Part shown: positions 1 to 10,858 of the stretch, one piece after another
How positions within the stretch are numbered: the first letter of the stretch is position 1
How the letters are laid out: each line of letters opens with the position of its first letter
NCBI GenBank assembly: GCA_000697055.1
Contig: JNDT01001783.1
Span: 21,952-85,951, forward strand
From: Saksenaea vasiformis B4078
Taxonomy: Eukaryota; Mucoromycota; Mucoromycetes; Mucorales; Saksenaeaceae
Direction of reading: 5' to 3'
Length of the DNA stretch: 64,000 nt
Position numbers and translations under genes: made by a program
The notes under the pieces: generated by a model
The model's database searches: none
What the model saw: only the letters and a program-made list of their open reading frames with translations
Told to the model about the DNA's origin: nothing

Positions 1-1
1 A

Positions 2-1115
2 CTCGATCGTTTCCGAAAGCAATGGTAAGAAAACCTTACTCCCGAAGGAAGGGGGGGGAGTAGCATGTTAATGGAGAAATTTGTCAGGTTTTTCTACGAT
101 ATTTTATGTGCGACGTCCATTGTCGGTGCCTTTGACAAATGCTTGTTCAGCGTTCACACACCACAGCTCGAAAAGAGTGTCTTGGAACAGTCGGGACATA
201 TAGATTCGAAGACAACTGGATTTAGGAGTCACGACATTTATCACTATTATCCCTTCAACAAGCCAGACCCGAACGGTGTTGTCGTCGGCGACGAAAACAG
301 CCGCTTTGGTGTGATGACGGATGATGACATGAAAAAGAAGGGCTACAAACGGAAGGTTTGATTCACTTTTAGTTTGAGACGGATTCATTAGCTCACCAAA
401 TATTATATAATCTTAGTCCCGTTTGCGCATTGATGGTGTGAATATCGATCATATCAACCGTGGCCTGGAGGGACCACCTGGTTGGATTACTTCGGGAAAA
501 CTTGACATTTCGGCCGATATCTACATTCCCAAAGAAGCATCCGAAGCAGATTCGACCGAACTATTGCGACAGCTGGTGTACGAACTAACGGACCGTATTG
601 AACTTCCACAGCCAGTGATGCTGGGAGCAGGTAACGGTGAGGAGTTGCTTGTTGTAGGTGGTGGCACCAAGAATGCCCAGCCAGCACCGAAGCACGATGT
701 AAACAAGATGTTCGTGATGGATGTCGACTTCCGCTTTAAAGACACGAAGGCCTCTGTTCCTTTAAAAACGCCGGAACTGAGCTATCTGAATAATGCGATG
801 GTGCGTCCTGTGGTCGCCTATATTAATCGCAACAAAACCATTGTTCCAATCAAATGTCGTGTAGTCATGGACTTGAGCAACTTCGACGGATCCTGGTCCG
901 CATATGATTCGACGTTGATTGATCATATCAGTGAACAGCTTGGCAGAGGTTTTGTTGATTTGACTATGGATCAGCAGGAGCGGAATCGTCGGTTGAAACG
1001 TATCGGCTACTGGAGTATGCGTGAAATGATTCGAAATTTGCTCAATATCCATGATTTAATGCAAGGAACATCACGCGGCTTCTGGAGCTACCTTGGTACA
1101 GGCCTTAACCACTAA
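2..1115 (+). CDS. MDM31: MDM31/MDM32-family mitochondrial inner-membrane protein (3' part)
   Basis: This is the C-terminal part of a protein of the Mdm31/Mdm32 family, inner-membrane proteins that in yeast support mitochondrial morphology, nucleoid stability and cardiolipin homeostasis. The gene enters from the left edge. Exons fit 2-24, 88-355 and 417-1115. Introns 25-87 (63 nt) and 356-416 (61 nt) have GT..AG ends, and splicing keeps the frame where unspliced reading hits stops at 26 and 359. Across the first join the protein reads FRKQWFFYDIL, followed by AFDKCLFSVH. Exon 3 has the family hallmark RIDGVNIDHINRGLEGPPGW, then a conserved C-terminal block. The stop codon ends at 1115, and AATAAA-like sequence around 1230-1245 is a plausible polyadenylation signal. 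The N-terminus (targeting sequence, first membrane span) lies outside the window. MDM31 versus MDM32 cannot be decided from this part. Confidence 0.85.
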
Positions 1116-1337
1116 AACCATCTACACGTCCCATCATTCTTTTTTTTTTCTAACTTTCATCACATACAACTTCCCCCCTCTACAAATATTTTTTGCCCCC
1201 GTTTATGTATACCATCCCACTTCTAAAATCAAAATAAAATAAACCACTGTACAGATCTAACTAATTGACTGCATTCTGCTTATTTCTCTGCCTGTTTGCC
1301 TTTCTTTGGCAACTCCAAGACGTAGGTACTTATCTAT

Positions 1338-2203
1338 TCACAAAGGTGAGAACGTCCTTAAAATGAAATAAATTACCCGAAACAGATCCATCGGAATCGT
1401 CTTCAATGGCACCATTTCTGCCCGAGAGAAAGAGGACATCGTTTGAGAAGGCTCCGCAGGCACCCAAAAGTTTTCCTAATGTTCGTCTGTAGGTTTGACT
1501 TCCATTTATTCCTACTCTGCATACCTCTTGCTGCGACATATCCATTGTATCCATCAATTCCATAGTCAGAGAGAAGAGGCTGTCGGGAGGATTGGGGGAG
1601 AGGAACGAATCGCATGCGTTCACCTTGAGAAGACATGCTCGCAAGTACATCTCCAGCTCGGCCAGTGTCTCAGTCGACTCGCTATTGAAAGTCATTTACT
1701 TCGGCTCGGTTCTGTCAACATTGAAAAGGAGTACCTAGCGAGAACGGTACCAACCGGTTCTGACACAGCTCGAATCATCGAATCAATTTCAAAGACAAAA
1801 CGTTCTAACGGATGTCTCTGTGAAGACATGATGACTACAGCCACTGATCGACAGTTGCCCTTCATATACAAAAATGAACGACAAGCTTTTTTTCGCTAGA
1901 TTCTCTCATTACATTAGTTATAACAGGTTCTATCGACTGTATAAATCCATTGATATAGTCATTGATTCCTGGGTGTCTCGACATGAATACTGGCACACCG
2001 TACTTCTTACGTAATTCAAAGATATCTGTACGATCTGAAGTCAGAAAAAACATGCCATTCGATTGTACCCATTACCACGGGGGTATAAGCGCCGCTGGTA
2101 CAGGATCTGTACAATCCACACATGCACTGTAATAGAACGTCAATCGCTGATCGTGGAATTAGTAACAACACTTGCAAAAATCAAGAAGCAAATCAACGAT
2201 CGC
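1338..2203 (-). CDS. REV7: REV7/MAD2L2 HORMA-domain protein (DNA polymerase zeta subunit)
   Basis: A HORMA-domain protein matching Rev7/MAD2B, the accessory subunit that joins Rev3 and Rev1 in translesion synthesis by polymerase zeta. Reading down the minus strand, exons fit roughly 2203-2167, 2126-2076, 2034-1913, 1859-1735, 1681-1525 and 1475-1338, with introns of about 40-53 nt. Visible family blocks are ILYQRRLYP, ELRKKYGVPVFMSRHP, a RFVFEI strand, LRACLLKVNACDS followed by NPP, a FWVPAE segment, and MVPLKTI close to the C-terminus. These line up in order with the human REV7 fold, including the safety-belt region. The last exon is in a different frame from the long ORF at 1330-1695; splicing 1524-1476 restores the family ending. 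The first exon and start codon are uncertain; a tiny upstream ATG exon near 2290 is possible. The two 5' introns (40-41 nt) are short. Family assignment is firm, the exact 5' end is not. Confidence 0.8.
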
Positions 2204-2727
2204 TATAGAAATGCAATTGTCAGGAAGTTGATGACATTGTGTACATTACAACATGCCTCGTCGCGTCAGTTTATCATTATTATGGCTACTCATAATGAGT
2301 GCCTTGCTGGAAAGAGGCAAATCTCCGCTGATTTCCCAGATATTATCTTTTTGTTAACAGAGACGCGATACTCATTCCTAGGTAAAGCGATTATTTGGCC
2401 AAATTGGCAGTTAGGGAGTAACACAAAAGTGTTGCGCCGTTTATACCGCTTCAGTGATCCTCTTTGCGACTGGCATTCGCAAGCAATAATTCCACGCGTT
2501 TCGACAAGAAGTCAGCTGCATGGTATATGCGCAATAATTTAAGTACTGAAGGTCAAACAAGAAAGTCAAAGTATCGTCTATGCGAGGAGGCTTGAAACTG
2601 TAATTAAAATCTTACGTCGCAGATCAACCTTTAAACGATAGCATGAACTCATTTTTAAGTACTGGATCTGATTACTTTTTATGCAAATGATTAAACATAC
2701 AATTGTATTAAGCAAAACAGTGTCTAT
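2204..2727. other. Intergenic stretch between REV7 and the Knh-like gene
   Basis: No convincing gene. A 159-codon plus-strand ORF at 2063-2542 overlaps REV7 exons on the other strand and has no recognisable family features, so I treat it as chance. The interval should hold the REV7 5' end and promoter. Confidence 0.4.
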
Positions 2728-3291
2728 TTAGGGCACGACTTTTACATCGACGGCATCCACCGCTTGTAGGTAAAAGTTCAAACGTCTTACTGCTAACAGT
2801 AGGGATGTTTTACCAGGAGGACTGACCGCTCCTTGCGGGACTACAAAGCGGAATACGTGTTGGGTAAGAGGACCGCCAGCTAGGGAATTCGAGCGATCGT
2901 TAGCGAAGAAGATAGAGACCGTCTGAGCTGATGGTACAGATGGACTGAATGTCTGCAAAAAGAAAAAGAAACTTCAGAAATCGTGGTTAAAGGCGATTAT
3001 CTACTGTACCACATTGACATGTTGGCCTACTTTCCAAACTGTGTTTTCAGTAGGATATACAATGGCTAAGGTATCTTTTCAGTCAGGACAATAAATCATA
3101 GTTTTTAACCCTAACCTCCCGTTTCTGCGAACACTTTCAGGATAGACGTTATCGTGATTATCAAAATACTTAATAATTGCATCTTCTGAAAAAAATAACA
3201 CAAAATGAACTTCAGATAACAAATGTCGATTATCAAGTATTTTATACCAAAACATAGATAAAACCACCTCGCTGATTAGTTGAAGAGACAT
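2728..3291 (-). CDS. Kre9/Knh1-like cell-wall domain protein, probable
   Basis: A small protein resembling the Kre9/Knh1 N-terminal-type domain (Ser/Thr-rich GPI-anchored or secreted fungal wall proteins). The clue is YPTENTVWKVGQHVNV, encoded around 3005-3065, which matches the usual P-T-x-x-T-V-W-x-x-G-x-x-V start of this beta-sandwich. It is followed after an intron (about 2955-3005) by a segment ending in LNFYLQAVDAVDVKVVP with the stop at 2728. The upstream part is unclear: an ORF starts at 3291, but its frame stops at 3079-3081 before the domain, so one or more small introns (acceptor AG sites near 3070 and 3190) must be assumed. No good signal peptide is visible in the candidate first exon, which weakens the secreted assignment. 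A damaged copy is a possible alternative. Confidence 0.45.
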
Positions 3292-3646
3292 GTTGTTTGT
3301 TTCGCTTGCTGGATACGGATGTGTGGTTTCAATGAATACTAGAACAGTTGTATGCCCCGTTTATTGTAAAGGAAGACAGCTAACCGGTTCGCACTTTCCA
3401 GAACTCTATGTAGCTACCATCCAGGATCAAAAAAAACTTGCCTTCACAAGATATATCCATGTTTAGGAAGATAGTTCCCCCAAACCATTACTTGGTAGTT
3501 ATGCCGCTTGCAAAGTTGATTGGATGAAGAATTCATTGGCTGATCGTAATTGCACAAAGGGTCAAGCAGCTTTTTGACTGCGGAATCGCGTGGCCCACCA
3601 CTTCGAAGCGGGAACTGCGATTTTTTTTGTTTTCTTTTTGTTTACC
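3292..3646. other. Divergent promoter interval (Knh-like gene / RAD18)
   Basis: No gene is visible. The interval separates the minus-strand Knh-like gene from plus-strand RAD18 and ends in a T-rich tract just before the RAD18 ATG. Confidence 0.4.
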
Positions 3647-5346
3647 ATGGCTACGATTGATCTCTTTGACGATCCTACAGACTTCAGTCATGGATGCCTC
3701 CAAGATATTGATGAGCATATGCGGTGTGGCATTTGCAAGGAGTTTTACCAAACGGCCATGATCTTGACCACTTGCTCACATTCATTTTGCGCGTTGTGCA
3801 TTCGCCGTTGCCTGTCAACTGAAGCATGCTGCCCTAAATGCCGCATTCCCACTCATGATTCCAAACTGCATAATAATTACGAACTTGATAATATTGTCAG
3901 TAGCTGGAAGACGGCTAGGTAATAGACCTTGGCTGGCACATATTACCATGGCTGACATGCGCGTTCACAGGTCTACTGTATTGGACTTGGACAAAAAAAG
4001 CGAACAGGCACCACCACCAACAGCAACAGAGACAGAGACAGCGACATCCCAAATACCTTTGAAAACCGATAAAAAAGAACGATCGCAACCGGAATCGACG
4101 ATCGTGTCAAATAATAATAGCCCAACGCTCAGGCGATCAGGTCGACTTGAACAGCGAAAGACTCCATCAACACCTCCCTCTGATACAACGCCTCCTAACA
4201 AAGTATCTCCACCTGATATGACACCATCACCCTCTATGGCACCTCCGCACAGTATGGCAATACCACCTAACATGGTACCTCCTCACACTATGGCAATGCC
4301 ACCTAATATGATGCCTCCTCATCATATGGCAATGCCGCCTAATATGGTACCACCCTATGGTATGGTAATGCAACAGAATATGATGCCTTCATACAATAGA
4401 GCAATGCAACACAATACGATGCCTTCACATAGTACTGCAATGCCGCCCAACGCGATTCATCCTCCTTCTAACTTTGCCGCACCTTCCAATTCAGCGACGG
4501 AATCGCGATTAACCAATGATTCGGAAGTCCAATGCGCAGTCTGTGGAAAACATATGAAGTTTTCTATTTTGAACATGCATCTCGACCGGTGCCTCAAGGG
4601 CGATTCGACATTAACTGAGCTGGTGAGAAGAATATGATCTGAATATAACTATCGGATGCTAATTGCTGTTTTCAGGTCCGAACGACAAATGCATTAACGT
4701 AAGTCTCAAGAAATTCTTCGTTTTTTTTTCTTTCGCATCTGAACGGTAAGAGGCAGAGATGCGCCACCAAAGAAACCTACAAAATTAGTGTACAACATGC
4801 TCAAGGATAAAGACCTGAGAGCAATACTTAAGGTAAACAAGAATATCTGTGTTTACCTAATACCTAACATACGTATAGCAACTCGGTCTACCTGATAGTG
4901 GAGATAAGAAACAGATGGTTTGGCGACATAAGGAATATGTTACATTGTACAATGCGAACGCGGATTCATTAAACCCAGAACCGGCATCTGTTTTACTCCA
5001 ACGATTAAGAGAAGCGGAAACAGCTTATAACCAGATCAGGTTTTCAACAGCAAAGAAATCAACACCAGACGTGGAAGAACATGAAGTGAGAACAATGACA
5101 AAAATAGATTATGTTGTTTTCTCACTAGAAAACACTAGGCAAAATATAAAGAATTCTATGCCCAGTTGATAGAGCAAACAAAACAGCAGAAGCGTCCGCG
5201 CAACTCAGCGGCAAACGGCGAAGAACCAGCTGGAAAGAGGTAATGTATACAGGATCGTTAGAGACGATACTGATAACTGGTTTTTTTACAAGACATTCTG
5301 CAGAGTAAACAAGTCTGGAACTTGTGTAGAACGTTTTCAAATGGTG
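3647..5346 (+). CDS. RAD18: RAD18-type RING E3 ubiquitin ligase (post-replication repair)
   Basis: Rad18 monoubiquitinates PCNA with the E2 Rad6 at stalled forks and so recruits translesion polymerases. The domain order is diagnostic. A RING finger (CGIC, then CSHSFCALC and CCPKC) occupies about residues 24-65. A C2HC UBZ4-type finger (CAVCGKHMKF, then HLDRC) is encoded near 4530-4600. A SAP-like segment (KLVYNMLKDKDLRAILK, then QLGLPDSGDKKQM) is followed by WRHKEYVTLYNANADS. Exons fit 3647-3918, 3971-4622, a tiny 4676-4698, one ending near 4830, one from about 4881 to 5084, one from about 5137 to 5239, and a short last exon. The ATG at 3647 is preferred over the upstream in-frame ATG at 3590, which would prepend a hydrophobic stretch. 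Between RING and UBZ lies a Pro/Met-rich repeat. The last exon is uncertain: two acceptors near 5290-5303 give stops at about 5309 or 5346. Confidence 0.88.
4243..4458 (+). repeat. 36-bp coding tandem repeat in RAD18 (Pro/Met-rich)
   Basis: About six imperfect 36-bp units encode 12-residue repeats of the form PPHxMAMPPNMx. The first three are well preserved (PPHSMAIPPNMV, PPHTMAMPPNMM, PPHHMAMPPNMV); the later ones drift towards Gln, Tyr and Asn. They sit in the disordered linker between the RING and UBZ fingers and keep the frame open. Confidence 0.85.
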
Positions 5347-6082
5347 TAAATACTACGTGGTTTTATATCAGATGTGGAATTTATCTGAATTTTTTTTTTT
5401 TTTTGTCGACATGATACTATATATTTTGAAAGAATATAATTGCCCAGTTAAGATATAGGGCATTGAGTGATAACAAATCAACTTACCGATACTGTCTCTC
5501 CAATCCTTACAGGCATATAGCAGTAAGAGTTATTAATGTGTTAAGTAAGAGAGAATAAGATCCAGCAGATAAATTGCCAATAGTCCGTGTTGCCGTTTAT
5601 GTTTACTGAGAGATGAAGTGCTAGTCGCCAAACACTTGGATACGGTCATCAGGTTTTGTTTCTATATATATGCCCGATCTGAATCGTTACAGATTCTGTG
5701 AAACTTACTTCTGAAGGAAGGCAATGTTTACTGATGAAGTAATCGGCAGAATTTCATTTTTGATCAGGCGATGTCACAGTATTCTACGTAGAGACAAGCA
5801 TTTTTTAATTGGAGTGCTTGGAAATAGACAAAGTGCAATATGCCTTCGATGAGCTGACCTGGCTGTAGCGAAGGAGGACTGGGAAGTCATCAAAGCAAAA
5901 AGAAAAACAGCTCAACACGCGGAGTTTGTAATGGTGTTTTTCACCTTACCCTTTTAAACAGGAGCATCAGCGCAATCGCTTGTTGATGACCGGGCAGCTT
6001 TTTTTATATTTTTGGACAAAGAATAAAGATATTTAAGCGAATTAAAAACGATAGTTTAGCATGGTTTTTTATTTTCTTCACT
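5347..6082. other. Intergenic region between RAD18 and the TMEM198-like gene
   Basis: No ORF of note on either strand. AT-rich with a poly-T run near 5391. The end should hold the promoter of the gene starting at 6083. Confidence 0.5.
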
Positions 6083-7212
6083 ATGAAACAATACCTGTGG
6101 TTCGTTTTACTAACATTCGGAATCGCACACGCATTGCCCATTCCCGACACTCATGACAGAAGACCTGATCTGTTCAACACAAATGCAAACGATCGCATAA
6201 TAAGACTTATTTATGGAAGTACAGGAATTACTCCACAGATAGCTGCGACGGGTGCCATCTTACTTGTGTGCGGTGTTTATTTAATAACATTTGGTTTCCG
6301 TGCCTTTCGACCGACCTTGGGCGTATTCGGCCTATTATGCTTCGGTAAATCATCCAAAAATAAAATATACCTATTAACTTCAACATTGTTAGGTACGGTG
6401 ACATGGTGTGGGCTCATTAACACGCAACCTGCTCATGGTTTCGCCAACAATGCGATTACCATGATAGTCGTTCCTGCATCGCTGGGGTTACTTGGCGCTG
6501 TTGTCTTTATGCTACTATGGAATATTGCCATATATATTATTGGAGGTAAGTCTCTGCTTAACCTTTAACAGTGGATGAGAGGTTGATGTTCATTATTGGA
6601 GATAAAAGCCATTGGCGGTTTCGCTCTTGCTCTGTTTATCTGTTGCTGGCGTGAAAACCATGTCATTACCAACGTAATAACAATATATTCTCTGTGGAAA
6701 GGATTGCAACAAACTAAATTACCATGTCGTAGGATATCGGTCGCGCTTGCTTCTTGGCAGGAGTTTCTCTTTTGTTTGCGGGCATCCTTTTCTTCGCTGA
6801 GCGATATGTTATTCTCTTCTCCACATCCTTTGTTGGTGCCTTTGTGCTCATCATCGGAATCGACCTATTTGTGCATACACAGTACCTGGCGGGGATTACA
6901 AGCGTACTGGACCGACACCATCCCATTCGCTACACAATTGGCCGAACTGTATATGTAATGATGGCCATGACGATATTCATTTTCCTTCTATCTCTTGTGT
7001 GGCAGTACTTTCTCAATTCGCAGCGACAGTTTGGCGTACATGTGGTGGAACCTACGCCATTATACAAACAACCAGAAACAAAAGAAGAAGAGGTGACTGT
7101 CAGAGAGGACGCGAGGAGTATAGTAGAAAGCACGCCGGCGGAGGCACCAGTGGATGAGACCAAATCGTCCGCCATGGCTTCAGCAGCAGATAACCATAGC
7201 AGACATGCATAA
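6083..7212 (+). CDS. TMEM198/TM7S3-like multipass membrane protein (DUF4203 type)
   Basis: A polytopic membrane protein with an N-terminal signal peptide (about residues 1-18, ending ...IAHALP) and about seven hydrophobic segments, matching the TM7S3/TM198-like domain found in many fungal proteins of unknown function. The exons join as 6083 to about 6342, 6391 to about 6546, 6611 to about 6675 and about 6734 to 7212. The first intron is 48 nt, lacks in-frame stops and could be retained, but removing it gives the smoother reading CFGTVTWCGL. The tail after the last span is hydrophilic, acidic then Ser/Ala-rich, probably cytosolic. In vertebrates TMEM198 has been tied to Wnt signalling; there is no basis to transfer that role here. 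Function is unknown. Confidence 0.7.
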
Positions 7213-9497
7213 GAAATGCTTCAATATATATGTTCCCACTTGTTCTCCTTCTTTTTCTTCCGAAGAATCCACATATTCCGCCAGCAGGTCGTTAAGACCA
7301 AATGGCGGTTTGCTTAGGTCCAGCTTCCTAAAAGATGAAGAACATTAATTGAGTTTTCTTAGCTAGACTAGCGTATGGATAGTAGCAAAAGCATATTCTG
7401 CCTGCCCGCTAGAACTTTTACGCGGCGATGGCAATATAAAAAAAATGTTTATTTTACTATCAACCTGATTTATGTTCTATTTTTATGTAGTTCAGCAAAA
7501 ATATAACATCCACCAGCAGAATAACCACAAGACACTGATTCAAGCTCACGTCACAAGAGAAACGGCTTTTTAGGATCGTTGGATGCTAATGATGCAACCT
7601 CAAAACTATGAAGCCGATCTATCTCATACTGCAAGATCTCAGTACACTCATACGATGTTGTGTCAGATGAAAGAAATGTAGTTAAACGCAATTTATCTTT
7701 TTGAGGATGTCAACACGTATATACAACATTCCGTAATTGTCGATGTAAGAGGAACCTGCGCTGCATACTCGTCATGATCGTACTGCTATACGGTATGGTA
7801 TGGTATGAATTTGGTATGTGGTTAAAAGCAGCTGCAAGAGGGATAGCGAACCTCGCAAATGCTGGTTTTATCAAAACAATCTACTAGGAAGACAGTAACT
7901 GGCTGCTTAATTTGTGCCTTATTTCTTACATGCTTGCATTATCTGTTTATCTTGAAGTCTGGTTTGCTGAATAGCACGACTTGCATGTATAAAAATGGAT
8001 TAAGCGTGGTATCCGTTGTCAGTTTCTCTGCAAGCTGTTGTTTCACTCACGTCGGTTTTCTCCCTGCATAACCGACCCTATCCCCCGTACATACTGCTGC
8101 GTCGCGCCTCCAAGAATGTCTGTTAATCTATTGCCGGCCATGAACGTGTTATGGAAGCGTAATTCATTACTATAATTCTTGATCAATGGAATTCGCCGAC
8201 CGCTAACCTTAACTCAAGTCCATGAAGATATTTGCTAGAGAGTAGTACGATCACGTAAGGCACAAGAAAATCAATTAGACGATGCTGTCCAGTAAAAACG
8301 AGAAATGTTAAAGTGAAAGCAAGTAGCTAATGGTCAGCTTGAGGCAACTGCGTCTTCCTCAACGAATCTAATTCAACTTCCGTCTTCAAAAGATATCTGC
8401 AAGTCCCAGCTATGCGCGGTATCCAAGTTTTTTTTTTTTTTTTTGCTGCTATTTCTCAGCGGCCATTGATGGACATGTTGATGAAAGCGTCGCCAGAACT
8501 TACAAACGGCAAAAATACATTGCATAAATACACAAGATTATGAACGTTTTCGGTCAAAAAGGTTGCCGTGAACAAAGCCCGGTGTTTTAACAACACGATG
8601 ATTTACAAAAACTCAACAATCGAACACCATACCGTAGATATAGTGAGATCCACAGCAGCGATGGACGTCCGGGAACAAAGCAGTCGGGCCCAATAAAACA
8701 GCTTATTTGGATCCGCGATTTAGATGAAGCAGTAATTCAGATCCGTGCACAAAGCTGTCCTACCTGGACAAGCGTTAGATTCATACCAAGCAGACTATCA
8801 GGAATAAGACGCAAATTCACTCGCTGAAACATCCGAGAAGCCGACCGTGCTTGTGTTGCAGATATTCCCAAGGTAAATGAGCGACGAGCATATGAATCAT
8901 CTGTAGCCGCATATGAAATTGAACTTGTTTCTGATAAGCTTTGAAACCTGAGGAGACACTCAGATACCCACAAATGGGAAGCTGAAAGGAAATCAGGCTC
9001 CGATGTTATGCGTCGTTGTAGAGCAACGCGCGCGCGTTCAAGACGTCAAAACGCGTTCTCTGGTTACGACGTGAATATCTACGGAAGTGAAAGGTTGCTG
9101 GGTGCATATTGCAATGGCAAGCATGTAATGTCATGTCATCAGGAGTTGCAACACCAACGGAAATATCAGGTATGTAGCAGGGTGCTTGTCGAATGATAGT
9201 AGCTGGCTGGTTCTCTCTGTGCTTGAAAGGAACATGCTGCGGACGCATGCGGTGATTACTCATGCCAATACTCTTGCATGCTCAAGTGAGATGACCCAGT
9301 GAAGCGGAGTGGATCTCTGCGATACCGCTTTAGTCATTCCAATTGCTCTGGAAAAGGACTGAGCGTTGGTTTCCGACTCAAACTTTCGGGCCGGTGCAAC
9401 TCAACGTGACAGTTGGTGCACAATTCAAAAATCTTGTTGCTCCACTTTCCCCGCTTTTTTTTTCTTCTTTTTTTTTTCTTCCTTATCTTCACTCGCT
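7213..9497. other. 2.3-kb region without a recognisable gene
   Basis: Only short ORFs, none with codon structure or motifs that I recognise. A 70-codon plus-strand ORF at 7859-8071 has one hydrophobic stretch, and both strands of 8740-9260 have interrupted frames with charged sequence that could be old transposon debris. A poly-T run lies at about 8429. A pyrimidine-rich tract at 9450-9490 precedes the lipase start and may be promoter or 5' UTR. Confidence 0.4.
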
Positions 9498-10713
9498 ATG
9501 TCCATGGAAATGCACACAGTTACAGTAGAGGAGAAATGGATCAAAACGCTTGATGGTCATGATTTGTTCACCAAACAATGGATACCTTCTGGCAAGCCTA
9601 AAGCGCATATTGTGTATGTATGCATAGTCATAAGTAGCCTCAAGACTCATGCTTCAAGTCCATTAGCCTCATTCACGGTTTTGGAGAGCACTGTTCTCGG
9701 TATGACCATGTGGCAACTCCATTCGCAGAGAACGGTATTCGAGTCTACAGTTATGACCAGCGTGGTTGGGGCAGATCCGGACAAAAGTCAAAGAACTATG
9801 GTGATAACCAAGGGTTTGGATCTAAAGCGCTGTCGGTGATTGGATGTTAAACTTTGTTCTACAGATACACCACAGCACTGAGCGACATAAATTATGCCAT
9901 CTATGCTGTGCACGAGCCAAACACTCCATTGTTCTTAATTGGTCATAGTATGGTGAGTATGGCCTACTTGTGTGTGAGGGAAAAAAAAAAAAAAACTCAC
10001 AGACCACATGATGGATAGGGCGGCGGACTCATACTAAACTATCTAGCAAAAAAGCAACAGTATGATGGCGTCAAATTGGTGACTGGCGCTATCGCATCAG
10101 GTGCGGTTGTGTACTACTTCAGGTTGTAAATTTATCGTGTGTATTTGTTCATAGCACCTCTGGTCACATTGACAATGCCTGTTTCGCCTTTGCGTTATTA
10201 TCCACTATTAATTGCATCAAGAATTTTACCGAGCTGGGTTATCCGAGCTGGCCTGGATCCCAAGTTTATTAGTCATGATGAAAAGGAAGTGCAAAAGTAT
10301 AGGGACGATCCCTTGATCCATGACTACACAACCTTAGCAACGGGTAAGTTTATGATCATACATAGGACAAATCATCCTAAGTTGAGTATATAGTCAGAGG
10401 ATTTTTGGATGCTGGGCAAGCCTTGTTGACAGTAGGCAGAAATATCGAGACACCTATTCTATTCTCTCATGGAGATGCTGATCCTGTCAATTCCTACCGT
10501 AGCACTGAGATGGTGTACAAGCTCACGTCCAGTGCTGATAAAACAATGAAGATATGGCCTGGTCTGTACCATGAACGTAAGTATAGCATCACAGACAAAA
10601 AAGAGAATCCACTCATCAACAATACCTGAATATTAGTGCATAATGAGACAGCAGAAGAAAGAGAGAAAGTGTTGGCGTACTATGTTGATTGGGTCGTGGC
10701 CCATATCCATTGA
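9498..10713 (+). CDS. Monoacylglycerol lipase-type alpha/beta hydrolase (serine aminopeptidase S33 family)
   Basis: A hydrolase predicted to release the last fatty acid from monoglycerides. The family signatures are in order: oxyanion-hole region LIHGFGEHCSRY, YDQRGWGRSG, nucleophile elbow GHSMGGG (split by an intron between M and G), the acid in LFSHGDADPVN, and the catalytic His in GLYHELHNE. The ATG at 9498 starts MSMEMHTVTVEEKW and follows a T-rich leader. About six introns interrupt the gene, at 9614-9666, 9814-9864, 9953-10018, about 10102-10154, about 10345-10394 and about 10577-10636. Each joins in frame with GT..AG ends, where direct reading runs into stops. The protein ends VDWVVAHIH. 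It is of the usual size for fungal MGLs (yeast Yju3 type). It lies 146 bp upstream of the next gene on the same strand. Confidence 0.88.
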
Positions 10714-10858
10714 TCGCGATGTTTTTCTGTCTAATAAAGGAAAAAGATCATTTTTTGATTTCGTGTTGCTGAGATTGATTGGACAGTGCCTGAGTTTTGT
10801 ATCGCTGCTGCGCCTAATCTCTTTATGGTTCAAACTGACCGAACACTAACCCCTATAA

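Noticed and set aside
2063..2542. 159-codon plus-strand ORF
   Set aside because: It overlaps the REV7 exons on the opposite strand, has no recognisable domain and lacks the features of a real gene.
3590..3646. Upstream in-frame ATG of RAD18
   Set aside because: It would add a hydrophobic 19-residue leader that does not suit a nuclear RING protein; the ATG at 3647 gives the usual distance to the RING.
8740..9263. Possible transposase relic
   Set aside because: Frames on both strands are interrupted and I could find no catalytic or family motif.
9814..9839. Direct read-through at the second lipase intron (or a 33-nt intron)
   Set aside because: Direct reading stops at once and a 33-nt intron is too short. 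A donor at 9814 gives a 51-nt intron and a smooth frame.
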